Assembly (NCBI GenBank): GCA_034509495.1
Contig: CM067521.1
Location: 20,894,984-20,958,983, forward strand
DNA from: Acestrorhynchus altus
Taxonomy: Eukaryota > Chordata > Actinopteri > Characiformes > Acestrorhynchidae
Reading direction: 5' to 3'
DNA length: 64,000 nucleotides
Under the pieces are notes generated by a model that saw nothing but the letters and a program-made list of their open reading frames with translations, did no database searches and was not told the DNA's origin. This document shows, one piece after another, positions 54,912 to 64,000 of this stretch. A program made the translations under genes and the position numbers. Within the stretch, counting starts at the first letter, position 1; each line of letters begins with the position of its first letter.

Positions 54912-55689
54912 GCCAAACTTCCAACCCTGAACCCGGTGAGGCTGCGTTCATTATTCTGTCTCGCAGTGACAGATGATAACACCACTGTCACAAAATCAGT
55001 TTGAGATGGAGCAAAGCAGCAGAGCTACTGTAGAGCCATTGAAAAGCCTGTGGACCTGAGCAGGCCAACATCCATTTATTCACTTTGAGATCCGCACGAG
55101 TATGGACGTGAGGGGAATGCACAATTCCAGATCTTTCTGAAAGGAGCCGTTCTGCACCTCACAAGCACTGTCTGCAGTACACAGCTAAAAATACTTTCCC
55201 GAGCTGCACTCCAGATAGCCGGGCAAGGGGGACGGCACAGATGAGGGCGGGTGGCATTGTTATCTCTGCACTCCTGGTCTTCTCTGACCAAGGCAGAGGT
55301 GCAGGAAAAAAAAAAACAACAAAACTGCTGACCTCAGGTTTGGGCAGCGTCCGTGTGTTGGTTCTATCATAATGAGGTGAAATCCAATAGGCTGCTTTCT
55401 AATGAGGATCAGGGGTCAACCTGAGAAAAGCAAGTGGCAGCAAGCCAATCTAGTGCTTTTCATAAGGGGGGGTGGTGGGGTGGTGGGGGCTAATTGATTT
55501 GTGCCCGTGGTGGTTTCCACCAAGCTGTTGTCTTTGAATGATCTATTCTGGTCTTAACCCACAGAGTAGGCAGGTAGGGTAGATGTGTCCAGGAGGTTTT
55601 GAGGTTATATAAACCTTAATTAGGATGTGTGGTATAGAGTCTCCACTGAAAGAATATTCATTTCTATACATGTTCCTAAACATCAGATG
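54912..55689. other. Non-coding stretch with G-rich tract
   Basis: 55076-55291 is somewhat GC-rich and open on the minus strand (71 codons) but lacks splice borders. A tract of G runs lies at 55467-55490. Nothing else is recognised. Confidence 0.35.
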
Positions 55690-55960
55690 CAGAATTGCCT
55701 CCTCAGAAAAGTAGCCAGAATCTGCCTGTCATATGCAAATCACATTATCATTAAATTATTACACCAAGACCCAATAAAGCAGCCAAGAAGCTCATTTATC
55801 AGGAGGTTTGTTTGCATGTGGGACAATCCTGCATAATGTGCACTGGACGGATATTTTAAATCAGGGAAAAATAGAAATAAGCTGGAAGCTATTTTTTTAT
55901 CAATAATAATAAATGAACGAGTTTGTACGTCTTGAAAATGCCATTGGGTCATGGGTTAGG
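55690..55960. other. Unique block, candidate regulatory element
   Basis: Contains ATATGCAAATCAC (octamer core) at about 55733 and CATTAAATTATTACACC just after it, a pairing of octamer and homeodomain cores typical of developmental enhancers. Conservation is unknown. Confidence 0.25.
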
Positions 55961-56074
55961 ATGTGTCTTATGTAAATCTAATGATCTCTTCTTAAGCCAT
56001 TTGGCTAATTCATTGCACCTCATTTCTCACTCCATGTGAGGCACTTATAGGTGCCTTAGGTGGCAGGTTGTTGT

Positions 56075-56320
56075 GGTATCTGTGGTGGTTGCTAGGCGGT
56101 TGCTATCTGGGTTCTATAGTGTTGCAATGGTTTTTAAGGTGTTCTCTGGGGTGCTGCTTGGTTGCTGATATGGTATCACAGGTGGTTACTATGGTGTTGC
56201 TATTCTGTTGCTAGGTGGTTGTTATTGCATCCCAGGCAGTTGCTATGATGTTTGATGTTGATCTCGGATGGTTCAAGGTGGGTGCTATAGTGTTGGAATG
56301 TGGTTGCTATGACAAACACA
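56075..56320 (+). repeat. GTTGCTATG-type tandem-like repeat
   Basis: Imperfect, irregular units on 'GGTTGCTAGGCGGTTGCTAT' and 'gtggttgctatg', like the interior of element D at 12305-12530 but without its inverted ends. Confidence 0.6.
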
Positions 56321-56504
56321 GGGTACACATTGACACATTGCACTCCATTGATTCCCATGAAGAATAAGATGTTGCTATGTAGAATTTCACACACAAACTG
56401 AATGCATGTTATTGGAGCATTGTTGTTTTCCAATACGTTGTTGCACTACACAACATTGGGCAGTTAGTTTTAACAATATAACTAATCATATGATATGAAT
56501 GGCT

Positions 56505-57028
56505 CAGACAGCAGTGCTGTTGGAGTGTTTAAACACTGTGTCCACTCACTCCGCCCTGTACCTAGCTGGGCCACCGTAAAATGAAAAGTCAGAGACAGAA
56601 GCTCATCTGTTTCTGCACAGTTTGTGCTGGTCATTCTCTAGTCCCTCATCAGAGCTCATATCATGCTGCCCACAGGACACTGTTGGCTGGTTATTTCTGG
56701 TTGGTGGGTTGTTCTCAGGCCAGCCGTGACGCAGAGGGGTTTAAAAACTCCAGCAGCAGTGCTGTGGCTGATCCACTCACATCAGTGCAGCACACACCAA
56801 CACACCACCACCAGGTCAGTGTTACTGCAGAGCTGAGAATGAACCATCACTAACATCATACCTGCTCAGTGGTGGTCCTGTGGGGTCCTGACCTTTGTGG
56901 AAAGGGTGAAAGGAGGCTCAACAGTCTCTACACTCTATTTTAGAATTATAGAATTACAAAGTGTTCCTGTATGGTCAAAGGAGCTGATACAAGGAGGTGG
57001 TCACAATGTTATGGTTGATCAGTGTATA
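56505..57028. mobile_element. Family A element, centre and complete right arm (copy A7)
   Basis: Best right half: 'cagcagtgctgttggagtgt', 'aaacactgtgtccactcact', 'ttggctggttatttctggtt', 'caccaccaccaggtcagtgt', 'ggtggtcctgtggggtcctg', 'gcaattacaaagtg'-like sequence and the terminus 'atgttatggttgatcagtgt'. The terminus is the reverse complement of the A2 left end. Confidence 0.8.
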
Positions 57029-57552
57029 TATGCAATTTTTAAAAACACGATCTAAGATGATGTGCCATCCACCTGAAGGACATTGTGTGTATCAAAAGAA
57101 TGCAACGTAGTGTCTGAATTGAGACACAGGGTTGTGTTGTTGGTAGGGCTATGGCTGTAATGTGTGGAGCTGCAGAGAAATGACAAACTAATACACTGGG
57201 CATTTATCTTGCTTAATGTTTGCACAAACCTGGAAAGCAGTTTGTTATCATCCCAACAGTAGCAGCGAGCTATTCTTCAGCCCTTGCTGCAGGTGTTAGT
57301 GATTTCACCACAACCCTAGGGTTCTCAGTTCTCAGCTGAGGCAAGCCTTAGGGCTGTAGACAGGCAGCACAGATCTGTGCCTGAAGCCGATAGATCAGAC
57401 TGCTTAGGCCTACAGGGAATGCCAACAGCAAACACACACTTTCACACTCGCGAGTGTTAACCGCCTCTGTCTCCGAGAGGGACAGCTGGAACAAAAAAAC
57501 AGTCCCAGGTGATTCACAATTCCAGGCAGTGCAGACCCTCTGTCACTCACAT
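57029..57552. other. Non-coding stretch, nothing recognised
   Basis: No exon or repeat seen. Confidence 0.35.
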
Positions 57553-57613
<61 letters not shown>

Positions 57614-57638
57614 CACACACACACACAAACACACACAC
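57553..57638. repeat. (CA)n microsatellite
   Basis: About 85 bases of CA units with TA, CG and AA interruptions near the right end. Confidence 0.97.
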
Positions 57639-57984
57639 CCTTCTGTCTGCCTCTTACATCATGTGGCATCTGACACTTTCGGGTTCAGTGAAGTTGTTCA
57701 GTGTTAGAATATTGTGCAGAACAGAACGAGAGCAGCCAGCCCTTACAGTTCCATTACTTTTACAGCCTTATTGGGTTCAGTTTAAAGCAGCATTGTGTGA
57801 GAATGGACACTTGTCCCTGGGCTCACCCTAGTGTCGGACAGTGTGATTTGCACTTAAGGACCTGCACTTCTGGACAAGCTGAGAAAAACAGAATCAGGCA
57901 TCAATAGAGTAATAATGCAGGATTTTATAAAAATATCACTCAGGTTATACAGTCTTTGTGAATCTTGTCCTGCCCACTTCATTA

Positions 57985-58075
57985 AAGCCAGGCCACCTTT
58001 GTAAATAAGAACCGGTTCTTAATGGCCTGCCTGGTTAAATCAAAGGTTAAAAATAAACAAATGAAAAAATAAAAA
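57985..58075 (+). mobile_element. Repeat 3' tail ('aataagaaccggttcttaat' type)
   Basis: 'ttgtaaataagaaccggttc', 'ttaatggcctgcctggttaa' and 'atcaaaggttaaaaataa' match a terminal segment I recall from many teleost dispersed repeats. Only the tail is present. Confidence 0.5.
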
Positions 58076-58184
58076 CAAAAAGTTACAAACGCCATGTCTG
58101 AAAAGTAAAAAATGCTGCCTACTCTGACAGGATTCTGAGGCAGGTAGGCACCCAGTCATGTCTGAATGACATTAATTTTAGAAT

Positions 58185-58381
58185 TTTAGAATTAGGTTTA
58201 GTTGTAGTTGATTATATTAAGGTTAAGTTTAGAATTAGGTTTAGTTGTAGTTGATTATATTAAGGTTAAGTTTAGAATTAGGTTTAGTTGAAGTTGATTA
58301 TATTAAGGTTAAGTTTAGAATTAGGTTTAGGTGTAGTTGATTATATTAAGGTTAAGTTTAGAATTAGGTTTAGGTGTAGTT
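58185..58381 (+). repeat. 43-bp minisatellite, 4.6 copies
   Basis: The unit starts TTTAGAATTAGGTTTAGTTG and ends ATTAAGGTTAAG. Units start at 58185, 58228, 58271, 58314 and 58357 (last one partial, 25 bases). The copies differ at only one or two positions, pointing to recent amplification. Confidence 0.97.
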
Positions 58382-58899
58382 TGCTGCATCCTGCAACACA
58401 AGGATCTGGACAGCATCAAAGCGGAGATCCAGACCCTGCAGGTGACCAGAGAAATGAAGAAAGACAGAAACAGAGAGACTTACTGCAGACCACATATTGC
58501 CATGCATTGATATTACTTCACCACTGAGTGGCAGTAGATTCCCAAGATTCACAACTGAAAAATTAGAAGCTCGGTCCAGATCAAATGTGCCACTGACCGC
58601 ATGCAAAAGCCTTTCAGTTCTCTCCATTTGAAGGGATGGTCAGGCACAAAAGGACAGTTGATAACAGAAAACAATCCCGAGTGAAGAGGAAAGCACGAAG
58701 AGAAGGAAAATGAAACCATGAACCATGCACAAACATCAGGCCAACTTGATTCCAGCGCATTTTTGGAGTTAAATCATGTTAGGTCAGTTAACATTCTCCT
58801 AACAACAACAACATGTTTTGAGTTGGGCTTTAACACAGTATTAAACATTTGTTTACTGCTTTCTTCTACAAATTCACATTTTCCCTGTCACACAGGAGA
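58382..58899. other. Non-coding stretch, nothing recognised
   Basis: Short chance frames only. Confidence 0.35.
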
Positions 58900-58998
58900 G
58901 GCCTTCCAAATGAGAGACACTGTTGACAGGATTTGAATTGATGATCTCCTGTCTCTTGACAAACAGGCAGTTAGACAGTTGCACCACCCTGGAGCCGC
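58900..58998 (-). mobile_element. tRNA-like SINE head (family S4)
   Basis: On the minus strand: GGCTCCAGGGTGGTGCAACT (box A-like, TGGTGCAACTG) at the right, then AATTCAAATCC at about 58931-58941 as a B box. There is no body shared with S1-S3. It is a fragment and not a folded tRNA. Confidence 0.5.
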
Positions 58999-60082
58999 GA
59001 GGCCGTGCACATATCTGTGTTCAAGAAAGAGCGGAAAGGTAACAATACTCAAAGCTGCGTTTTACGTAAGGTCGTTTCACAGCTGTAGGGTGGCCCTACA
59101 GTCTAACTGCTGTTCATCAAGTCTAAGGAACTCTTAAGTCTGAGTTCAAATGTATATGCATTCTAAGCTGCATCAGGTAATGAACAGTAAACAAACTGAG
59201 AGGAGCCACAGACAGAAAATCTTACAAAACAGTGAATCAGTTTCAGCTGCAACTCATTAATTCGGGTTTGTTTGTGGGGCAGTGACCAAACAGGGCCAGT
59301 GAGATGCAGAACTAAAACAGAATTAGAATTTTTTGACTAAACTAAGTTAACTAAAAACACTTTGATAGGCGGATGTGCTTATTAGTTTAGTTTATTAGTT
59401 TGCTTATCATTTTTAAGTTTGCCTGAGTTATATTTTAACAGTGTAATACAGCCCAAGGATAAAACCCTGTTAACTCATTTCAGTTACATTCAGACTGGCC
59501 AAATTTGTAACCAACAGCAAACAGATGGGCACTGGGTTTAAGGCTGTAACATGATTCAGTTCAACACTTAATTCATTCATTAATCTTCCAAGCCCCATAA
59601 TAAGCTTAACAGGAGCTCCCAGACATTGTTTTCCATCCCAGGAACATATGCAGGTTTTTGGTTTTGATGATGATCATTTGTTTAACAAATGCATGTTTTT
59701 CACCAGGTCAATGCTGATCAATACTGCGAGAACAGCGACTCTAATGGCTATCGATAGAGATTCACAGCCTGTGTGCACCAGTCATTGCTGAATGAATTCT
59801 ACACTTAAAAACGGATCCCGGATAACTGACCTATTCATGATTCACCTACAAATATGGTCTTCGGAGCAACTGTAGGTGGTCTGAACAGATTTACAGAATT
59901 GGAAAATGCTCCTCAAAATCACCCCATATTTATTGAAATGACTGCTATACATTTATGTATAAATTATGTGTGAAAATGCTCAGATGGTGTTCAACAAGCC
60001 TGTTTACAACCCTGGTGTTTTGCCTTATAATAGACCGCTGAAGCATGCTTCATTCTGTAGAACTGTGTTATGTTATCAATCA
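58999..60082. other. Non-coding stretch, nothing recognised
   Basis: No exon or repeat seen, apart from a TTTAGTTTATTAGTTTGCTTA-like AT cluster at about 59385. Confidence 0.35.
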
Positions 60083-60300
60083 ATCAATCATTCAATCACA
60101 GTTTATTTATAAAGTGGTTTTTACAACTAGGTGTTGTCACAAAGCAGCTTTACAGAAATCCAGGTCCGAGCCTCAAATGAGCAGCCAGTGGGCAAACAGT
60201 GGCAAGGAAAAACTCCCTCAGGCTAGGAGGAAGGAACCTAGAGAGGAACCCATCCTCCTCTGGTCAACACCGGAGAGCAAAGACAAAGGCACATACATGG
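60083..60300 (-). mobile_element. Dispersed repeat with LINE-like tail, minus strand
   Basis: Reverse complement of the tail at 47700-47990: 'tttatttataaagtggtttt', 'gttgtcacaaagcagcttta', 'ggcaaggaaaaactccctca' and 'gaggaacccatcc'. The following sequence to about 60600 may be more of the same element. Confidence 0.6.
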
Positions 60301-60817
60301 GCAAAAAAGATGTATAATAGAAAAGAAATGAAATAGAGAGGAAATGAAATTTTGCTTGCATTAACTGTGATATAAGTGTGAACGGATAATGAGTTTTATG
60401 GCAGTCGAAATTTAAGTTGGATGCAAGTTAGTGTTGGTATTGAAGTCCATGCAGGTTACGTAGACTAATCTAGCAGTTTGTTCTCAGAAGTGGATGAGTA
60501 GATGGGGTGGACCAGTATCAGCCAGTCAGCCGGGGCAGCTCGGGACATGGGGGATGGGGTGAGGGGGGAGAAAGATTAGAGGCCCCTTAGAGGTGTTAAT
60601 AAAAGGCCTGCATAAATAGAAAGGTTTTCAATCATGATTTGAAGAAAACATTTTTCTAGCTTTGTTTTGGGAATGCTGGAATCTTTTTGAAGGAAGAAGC
60701 AGAATTATTTGAGGTTCATGGTATCTCTGCTGGATATGCTGGTCAATCTAGTGGACCAGTTTATCTCCTGACAAGCACAGGCTGCGTTTTTCATGGTTTA
60801 AATAATCTAGAAGAGTG
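60301..60817. other. Non-coding stretch, possibly continued repeat
   Basis: Contains 'gaggccccttagaggtgtta', reminiscent of the interior of the repeat to its left. Not confirmed. Confidence 0.3.
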
Positions 60818-61080
60818 AGCAACCCGATCAAGCTAAACAACCAGTATGCCCAAGCTTGACCATCAAGACCAGTAACAGCAAACTGGTTAACCAGCATGAT
60901 CAAAATGAAATGCAGCGTACACTATGCTCATCAAGAGCTGATTAACCAATTAGTTTACAAGTATAGGGTTATGTTTTCACATGGATGTCCATCTTATCAA
61001 CCACCTTGACCATCAAAGCCCAGATTAGACCATTTTAAACCAGCTACCAACAAAACCTGGTCTCTGACCAGCAGGGATAT
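60818..61080 (-). repeat. Minisatellite of the 'accagcatgatcaa' type, decayed
   Basis: Scattered units such as 'gcttgaccatcaagaccagt', 'gttaaccagcatgatcaa', 'accaccttgaccatcaa' and 'accagctaccaacaaaacct'. Same words as 39244-39362, mainly in opposite sense. Confidence 0.55.
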
Positions 61081-61444
61081 CACTGTAATGTGCAGTATAT
61101 GCCTAGGAAAATGCAATCCATTTTAATGGACTTTCATTTTAATTATTACATGTATTATATTATTTGTAGTTTGAAAGTTAACAGGCTTAACAGATCACCA
61201 ACATTGTAACAGGTGCTATGAAAAAAAACCATAAGTGGAGCATCTCTAGGTCAGTCAGGAGGAGCAGTACTTTCTGAAGGGTCAGTTTTTAGGGATAGAC
61301 ATACGGGATATGGGAAAGGCTTGCCTGAAGTCTATTGAGGCTCTCCTGCTGAAGTGTGTGTTTGGTGTGGAGGCTGAGCTGGATTAGGGATTTGTCACAC
61401 CTGATAAGTGCGATCCTTTGCAGGACAGGGGGCTCTGATCTTAC

Positions 61445-61501
61445 CTGCCTCTTGTGTAGATCATCCAGGCTTGGCAAGCGGCTCTGGCACCAGGCATCTC
61501 G
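61445..61501 (-). CDS. Candidate coding exon of 19 codons, minus strand
   Basis: Minus strand: acceptor TCTTATGTTTTGCTCAG, then 57 bases encoding RDAWCQSRLPSLDDLHKRQ in the only fully open frame, then GAGGCAG before GTAAGATC (61444), a strong donor. It lies 37 bases downstream of the next candidate exon, and their phases agree. No family is recognised. The surrounding 80-codon minus frame simply extends through both splice sites. Confidence 0.4.
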
Positions 61502-61538
61502 CTGAGCAAAACATAAGACACAAATCCTCACACATCAC

Positions 61539-61573
61539 CTTCAGCTCCTTCAGTGCCTCCTTTTCTCTGCTTC
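61539..61573 (-). CDS. Candidate short coding exon (35 nt), minus strand
   Basis: Minus strand: acceptor GATCTCTGTTCCAG, two bases of a split codon, then eleven codons SREKEALKELK-type (helical, charged), then AAG before GTGATG (61538), a moderate donor. Joined to the next candidate it stays in frame: ...KELK then RDAWCQS.... If the short gap is instead retained, the frame continues as KVMCEDLCLMFCSARCLV and stops after about 25 further residues. Either reading is helical and charged. No gene is recognised. Confidence 0.35.
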
Positions 61574-61759
61574 CTGGAACAGAGATCAAACAACACACAT
61601 AACTCAAGCGTGAAAGATTTAGCTATCCCTGCTTCTACACACTGTTCTGGAGAAGTGAGGCTGTTGCTATCTATTATTTTCACTCTGTTAGTAATTGATT
61701 GAGCAACCGATTTGTTTGACCATTAACGTTTAACTGAACAAGCAAAACCTATCAGCAAA

Positions 61760-62300
61760 AACTGCGAAATGTTAAAAACCTCTTCAGTAAAAACTCTGAA
61801 CACTCCAAGAACCCTTTGTGTGAAATGGTTCTTCAGATTAATGGATAATGTGCTGTAGAGGGCTCTAAACAGAACTGTTTTGAAAAGGGTTCTATATAGC
61901 ACCAAAAAGGATTCACACTACATTGTAACAACAGTAGAACCTGTTTTGGTGCTACATAGGACCCATAGTTTCTATATAGAACTCTCTATAGCACATTTTC
62001 CAAAAGCTTTAAGAACCATTACATAATGCCACAAACCCTTTTATCATGCAAAGGGTTCCTTTAGTGTTCATGATTTTAAATAGAACCATTTTCTTTCCTG
62101 AAGTACCCTCAATTTAAGTGTGTAGAACCATTTTTTGTGATATATGTAACCCTTTTCCTCTATAACCCTCTATAGTGTCTTCTCAATCAAATGACCCCCC
62201 TATTCATGCAAAGGGTTCTTTGTGTGTTCATGGTTCTAAATAGAACCTTTTTATACAGAAGAACCCTTGAAGAACCCATTAATCATGCAAAAACCCAGGG
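61760..62300. mobile_element. AGAACC-type inverted repeat element (family F), main copy
   Basis: A dense mosaic of 'aaagggttct', 'tatagaacc', 'agaaccattt' and 'aaatggttct' in both senses (for example 61877-61960 and 62200-62275), so long parts can pair with each other. 'gatgttcttgtgcaaagggt'-type units flank it. I recall this sequence type as common in teleosts. It has no coding potential. Confidence 0.65.
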
Positions 62301-62527
62301 CATACAAATGTCAAAGTTCCATAAACCCTTTTACTCTGTGTTCTTATCTGTACTTCTGTTAACACTTGTTAAACATCATCAGCTGCTGCCTAAGTACTGT
62401 TTCATTCAGAAGTCCTCATCTAGCTGCTGTTCAAATGTCTCGATGTTCTATGTCTCCATCTGGGTTATTGAGGATACATCAGGGGGTGGGAAATTGCGAC
62501 AGTATCCCAGAATGCAAGTTCTAACTG

Positions 62528-62690
62528 GAGAATGACTGTCCTCCAGAAACCTGGGGTTGTGGGTTCAGTCCCTGCTCAGGTTGCTGTCTGTGAAGAGTTT
62601 AGTGTGTTCTCCTTGTGCCCATGTGGGTTCCCTCCGAGTGATGGCAGGAATGTGGGTCACAATAGCCGGGATTCCATACAGATGTTATTT
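62528..62690 (+). mobile_element. SINE family S3 head and body fragment
   Basis: 'cctggggttgtgggttcagt' contains a box B (GGGTTCAGTCCC), followed by 'tagtgtgttctccttgtgcc' and 'atgtgggttccctccgagtg'. This is the same layout as the reverse copy at 52848-53135. Confidence 0.6.
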
Positions 62691-63636
62691 GCAATGTCTG
62701 AACAAGTGTTTTCCATTCATTAACAGTTATGTAAAGAATCTTTAGATGACATAGGACATTGTGATTAGGACGGGAATCAAGACAAACTGCTTCAGTTTGG
62801 TTTAAGCAGAATTATCCTTACAGTTATTTGAGGGCTGAAATCTCTGTGCCACCTCAAAGAAACACATCAAACATCTGGGAGCGCAAGTAAAGCGTAGAGC
62901 TGAGCCATTTTTCAGACAAGCTTTGGATTCCGCATTTCAGAATGTCAAAAGCAACCTTTGAAAAGCTGTGTCTTTATCAAACCCTTCGTAATGCTAGTCG
63001 TTTCCAGTCCCTGGCCACCTGTGCCAACTGATAAGAGGATCACTATTGCTTTATGTGACCTGGCCACTTGTGCGGAGCACATGGTATAGGGAGGTTAGGA
63101 AAGTGGGTAGACTTACGGCTTGACACGTTATGATTTGTACAGAAAACTCTTTTCTGTCACACGTTTCTCACATTCTGACCTCATCAAATTTTATACCTCA
63201 TCCTAGTGTACAAATATTTTGTGATATTTGGGTGTTTTATTTCATTTTGGCCTTTTTCCATTCAATTTTTTATGCAGATTTTCAAAATTAAACTTGGCAA
63301 TGTCTAATTGAATGCATTGTTGACATGGTAACACACTCATAAATCTAAAAAAGTATGTTTGGGTGAGTTGCTCTGCATGTACTTTTCCATCGTGAATGTT
63401 TAAAGACAAAAAATTAGTTTTTCTCAAAGCCATCGCCATCCTACACACTTAGAGAGAGCAAGGTCAGTTTTATGCTCCGAGACTGCTGGTCATGAGTAGA
63501 TATGTTATCACCAGGGATAGAACAAGTAGGAACCAACCAATAACGTGCAACCCAACTTGGTGCTATTAACAGTTCAAAAGTGCAATAATAATGTGTAGTA
63601 CCCTCCTCCTACAGGACTCATTTTGCATGCACTGTT

Positions 63637-63641
<5 letters not shown>
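62691..63641. other. Non-coding stretch, nothing recognised
   Basis: No exon or repeat seen. Confidence 0.35.

Positions 63642-63673
<32 letters not shown>
63642..63673. repeat. (TA)n microsatellite
   Basis: About 15 units. Confidence 0.95.
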
Positions 63674-63676
<3 letters not shown>

Positions 63677-63744
63677 AATATAGTCTCTATATTATATATT
63701 CTTTATATTTCTATAGTGTTTCTTTACTAAATTGTTACCTCCTT

Positions 63745-63842
63745 CTTTTCTGTACTGTACTGATGCTGCTACTGGAACCTTAATTTCCCCAAGGGAACCC
63801 TCCCAAGGGATCAATAAAATTGATTTCAAATTGAATTAAAAA
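63745..63842 (+). mobile_element. LINE-like 3' tail, second copy
   Basis: 'tgtactgtactgatgctgct', 'actggaaccttaatttcccc' and 'ctcccaagggatcaataaaa' match 49823-49908. This copy ends in an AT-rich (AATTGA)-type tail instead of TTCTA units. Confidence 0.65.
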
Positions 63843-64000
63843 AAGGTTCTATCCTATCCTATGAAACCTGAAGCCAGAGTTATGAAACTAACTCATTATG
63901 CTGATGACAAATTAATGATTGTTTGAGTGACTGGTACATTTGGAGTTTAAATTATTGACAAAATAATCGGGGGCTTTAAGGTTTGTATAGAAAGGCAATG

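Noticed and set aside
55076..55291. Minus-strand 71-codon frame in GC-richer sequence
   Set aside because: No splice acceptor or donor at its edges, and the residues (many Cys, Arg, Ser) look random.
58185..58381. Possible interstitial telomere repeat
   Set aside because: The unit is 43 bases with TTAGGTTTAG words only; there are no consecutive TTAGGG hexamers.
1..64000. CRISPR array, prokaryotic operon, prophage or defence island
   Set aside because: No spaced direct repeats of the right kind, no tandem open genes with ribosome binding sites. Repeat content and microsatellites are vertebrate.

Overview
The window looks like intergenic or long-intron DNA from a teleost fish, probably an ostariophysan (characin or catfish-like). 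Three things point that way. There are long (CA)n, (TG)n and (TA)n arrays. There are many decayed Tc1/mariner and hAT DNA transposons. There are several dispersed families that I recall, from memory and without a search, as abundant in ostariophysan genomes. No operons, ribosome binding sites, phage genes, CRISPR arrays, rRNA or functional tRNA genes are visible. No complete protein-coding gene could be assembled. Nearly all longer open frames are translated microsatellites, transposon interiors or chance frames.

Layout. 1-5.9 kb holds a CA array, two Tc1-like remnants, hAT scraps and a SINE. 6-10 kb holds terminal-inverted-repeat families A, B and J. 10.1-11.9 kb is the only clearly CpG-rich part; it carries a minus-strand exon-like segment with a consensus splice donor at 11455 and is flanked by CA/TG arrays. 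12-14 kb holds two nested palindromic elements. 14-16.8 kb is unrecognised. 16.8-23.5 kb is a dense mix of SINE, families A, B, J and H, a G-quadruplex motif and a LINE scrap. 25.9-27.8 kb has a 120-bp direct repeat pair and a nested SINE. 29.2-30.1 kb has a minisatellite and two exon-like minus-strand segments. 31-41.9 kb has further A, B, C and H copies, SINEs, a 42-nt plus-strand microexon candidate (36263-36304), a tandem-donor exon candidate near 39.7 kb and a reverse-transcriptase scrap. 42.6-45.9 kb has two Tc1-like elements with A and B copies. 46.1-46.7 kb is a candidate conserved noncoding block. 47-51 kb has TA arrays, LINE-like tails, an ambiguous exon candidate (48681-48826), a Tc1-like element with both inverted ends and a recursive-splice-type motif (51109/51110). 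51.5-58.4 kb has A copies, SINEs, hAT scraps and a 43-bp minisatellite. 58.4-64 kb has repeat tails, a close minus-strand exon pair at 61.44-61.57 kb and the AGAACC family.

How it fits together. Exon-like segments fall on both strands, are short and lie kilobases apart. This fits the inside of one or more very large genes, or partly decayed exons. I could not name the gene(s). Most of the mass comes from non-autonomous elements (A, B, C, D, F, J) with inverted or palindromic arms, which depend on transposases encoded elsewhere. The most unusual observations are the family A hairpins (seven copies), the family C foldback pair, the 37-nt intron-like gap at 61.5 kb and the recursive-splice motif. 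All repeat families were recognised by eye. Boundaries are approximate to tens of bases unless a splice site or array edge is given.
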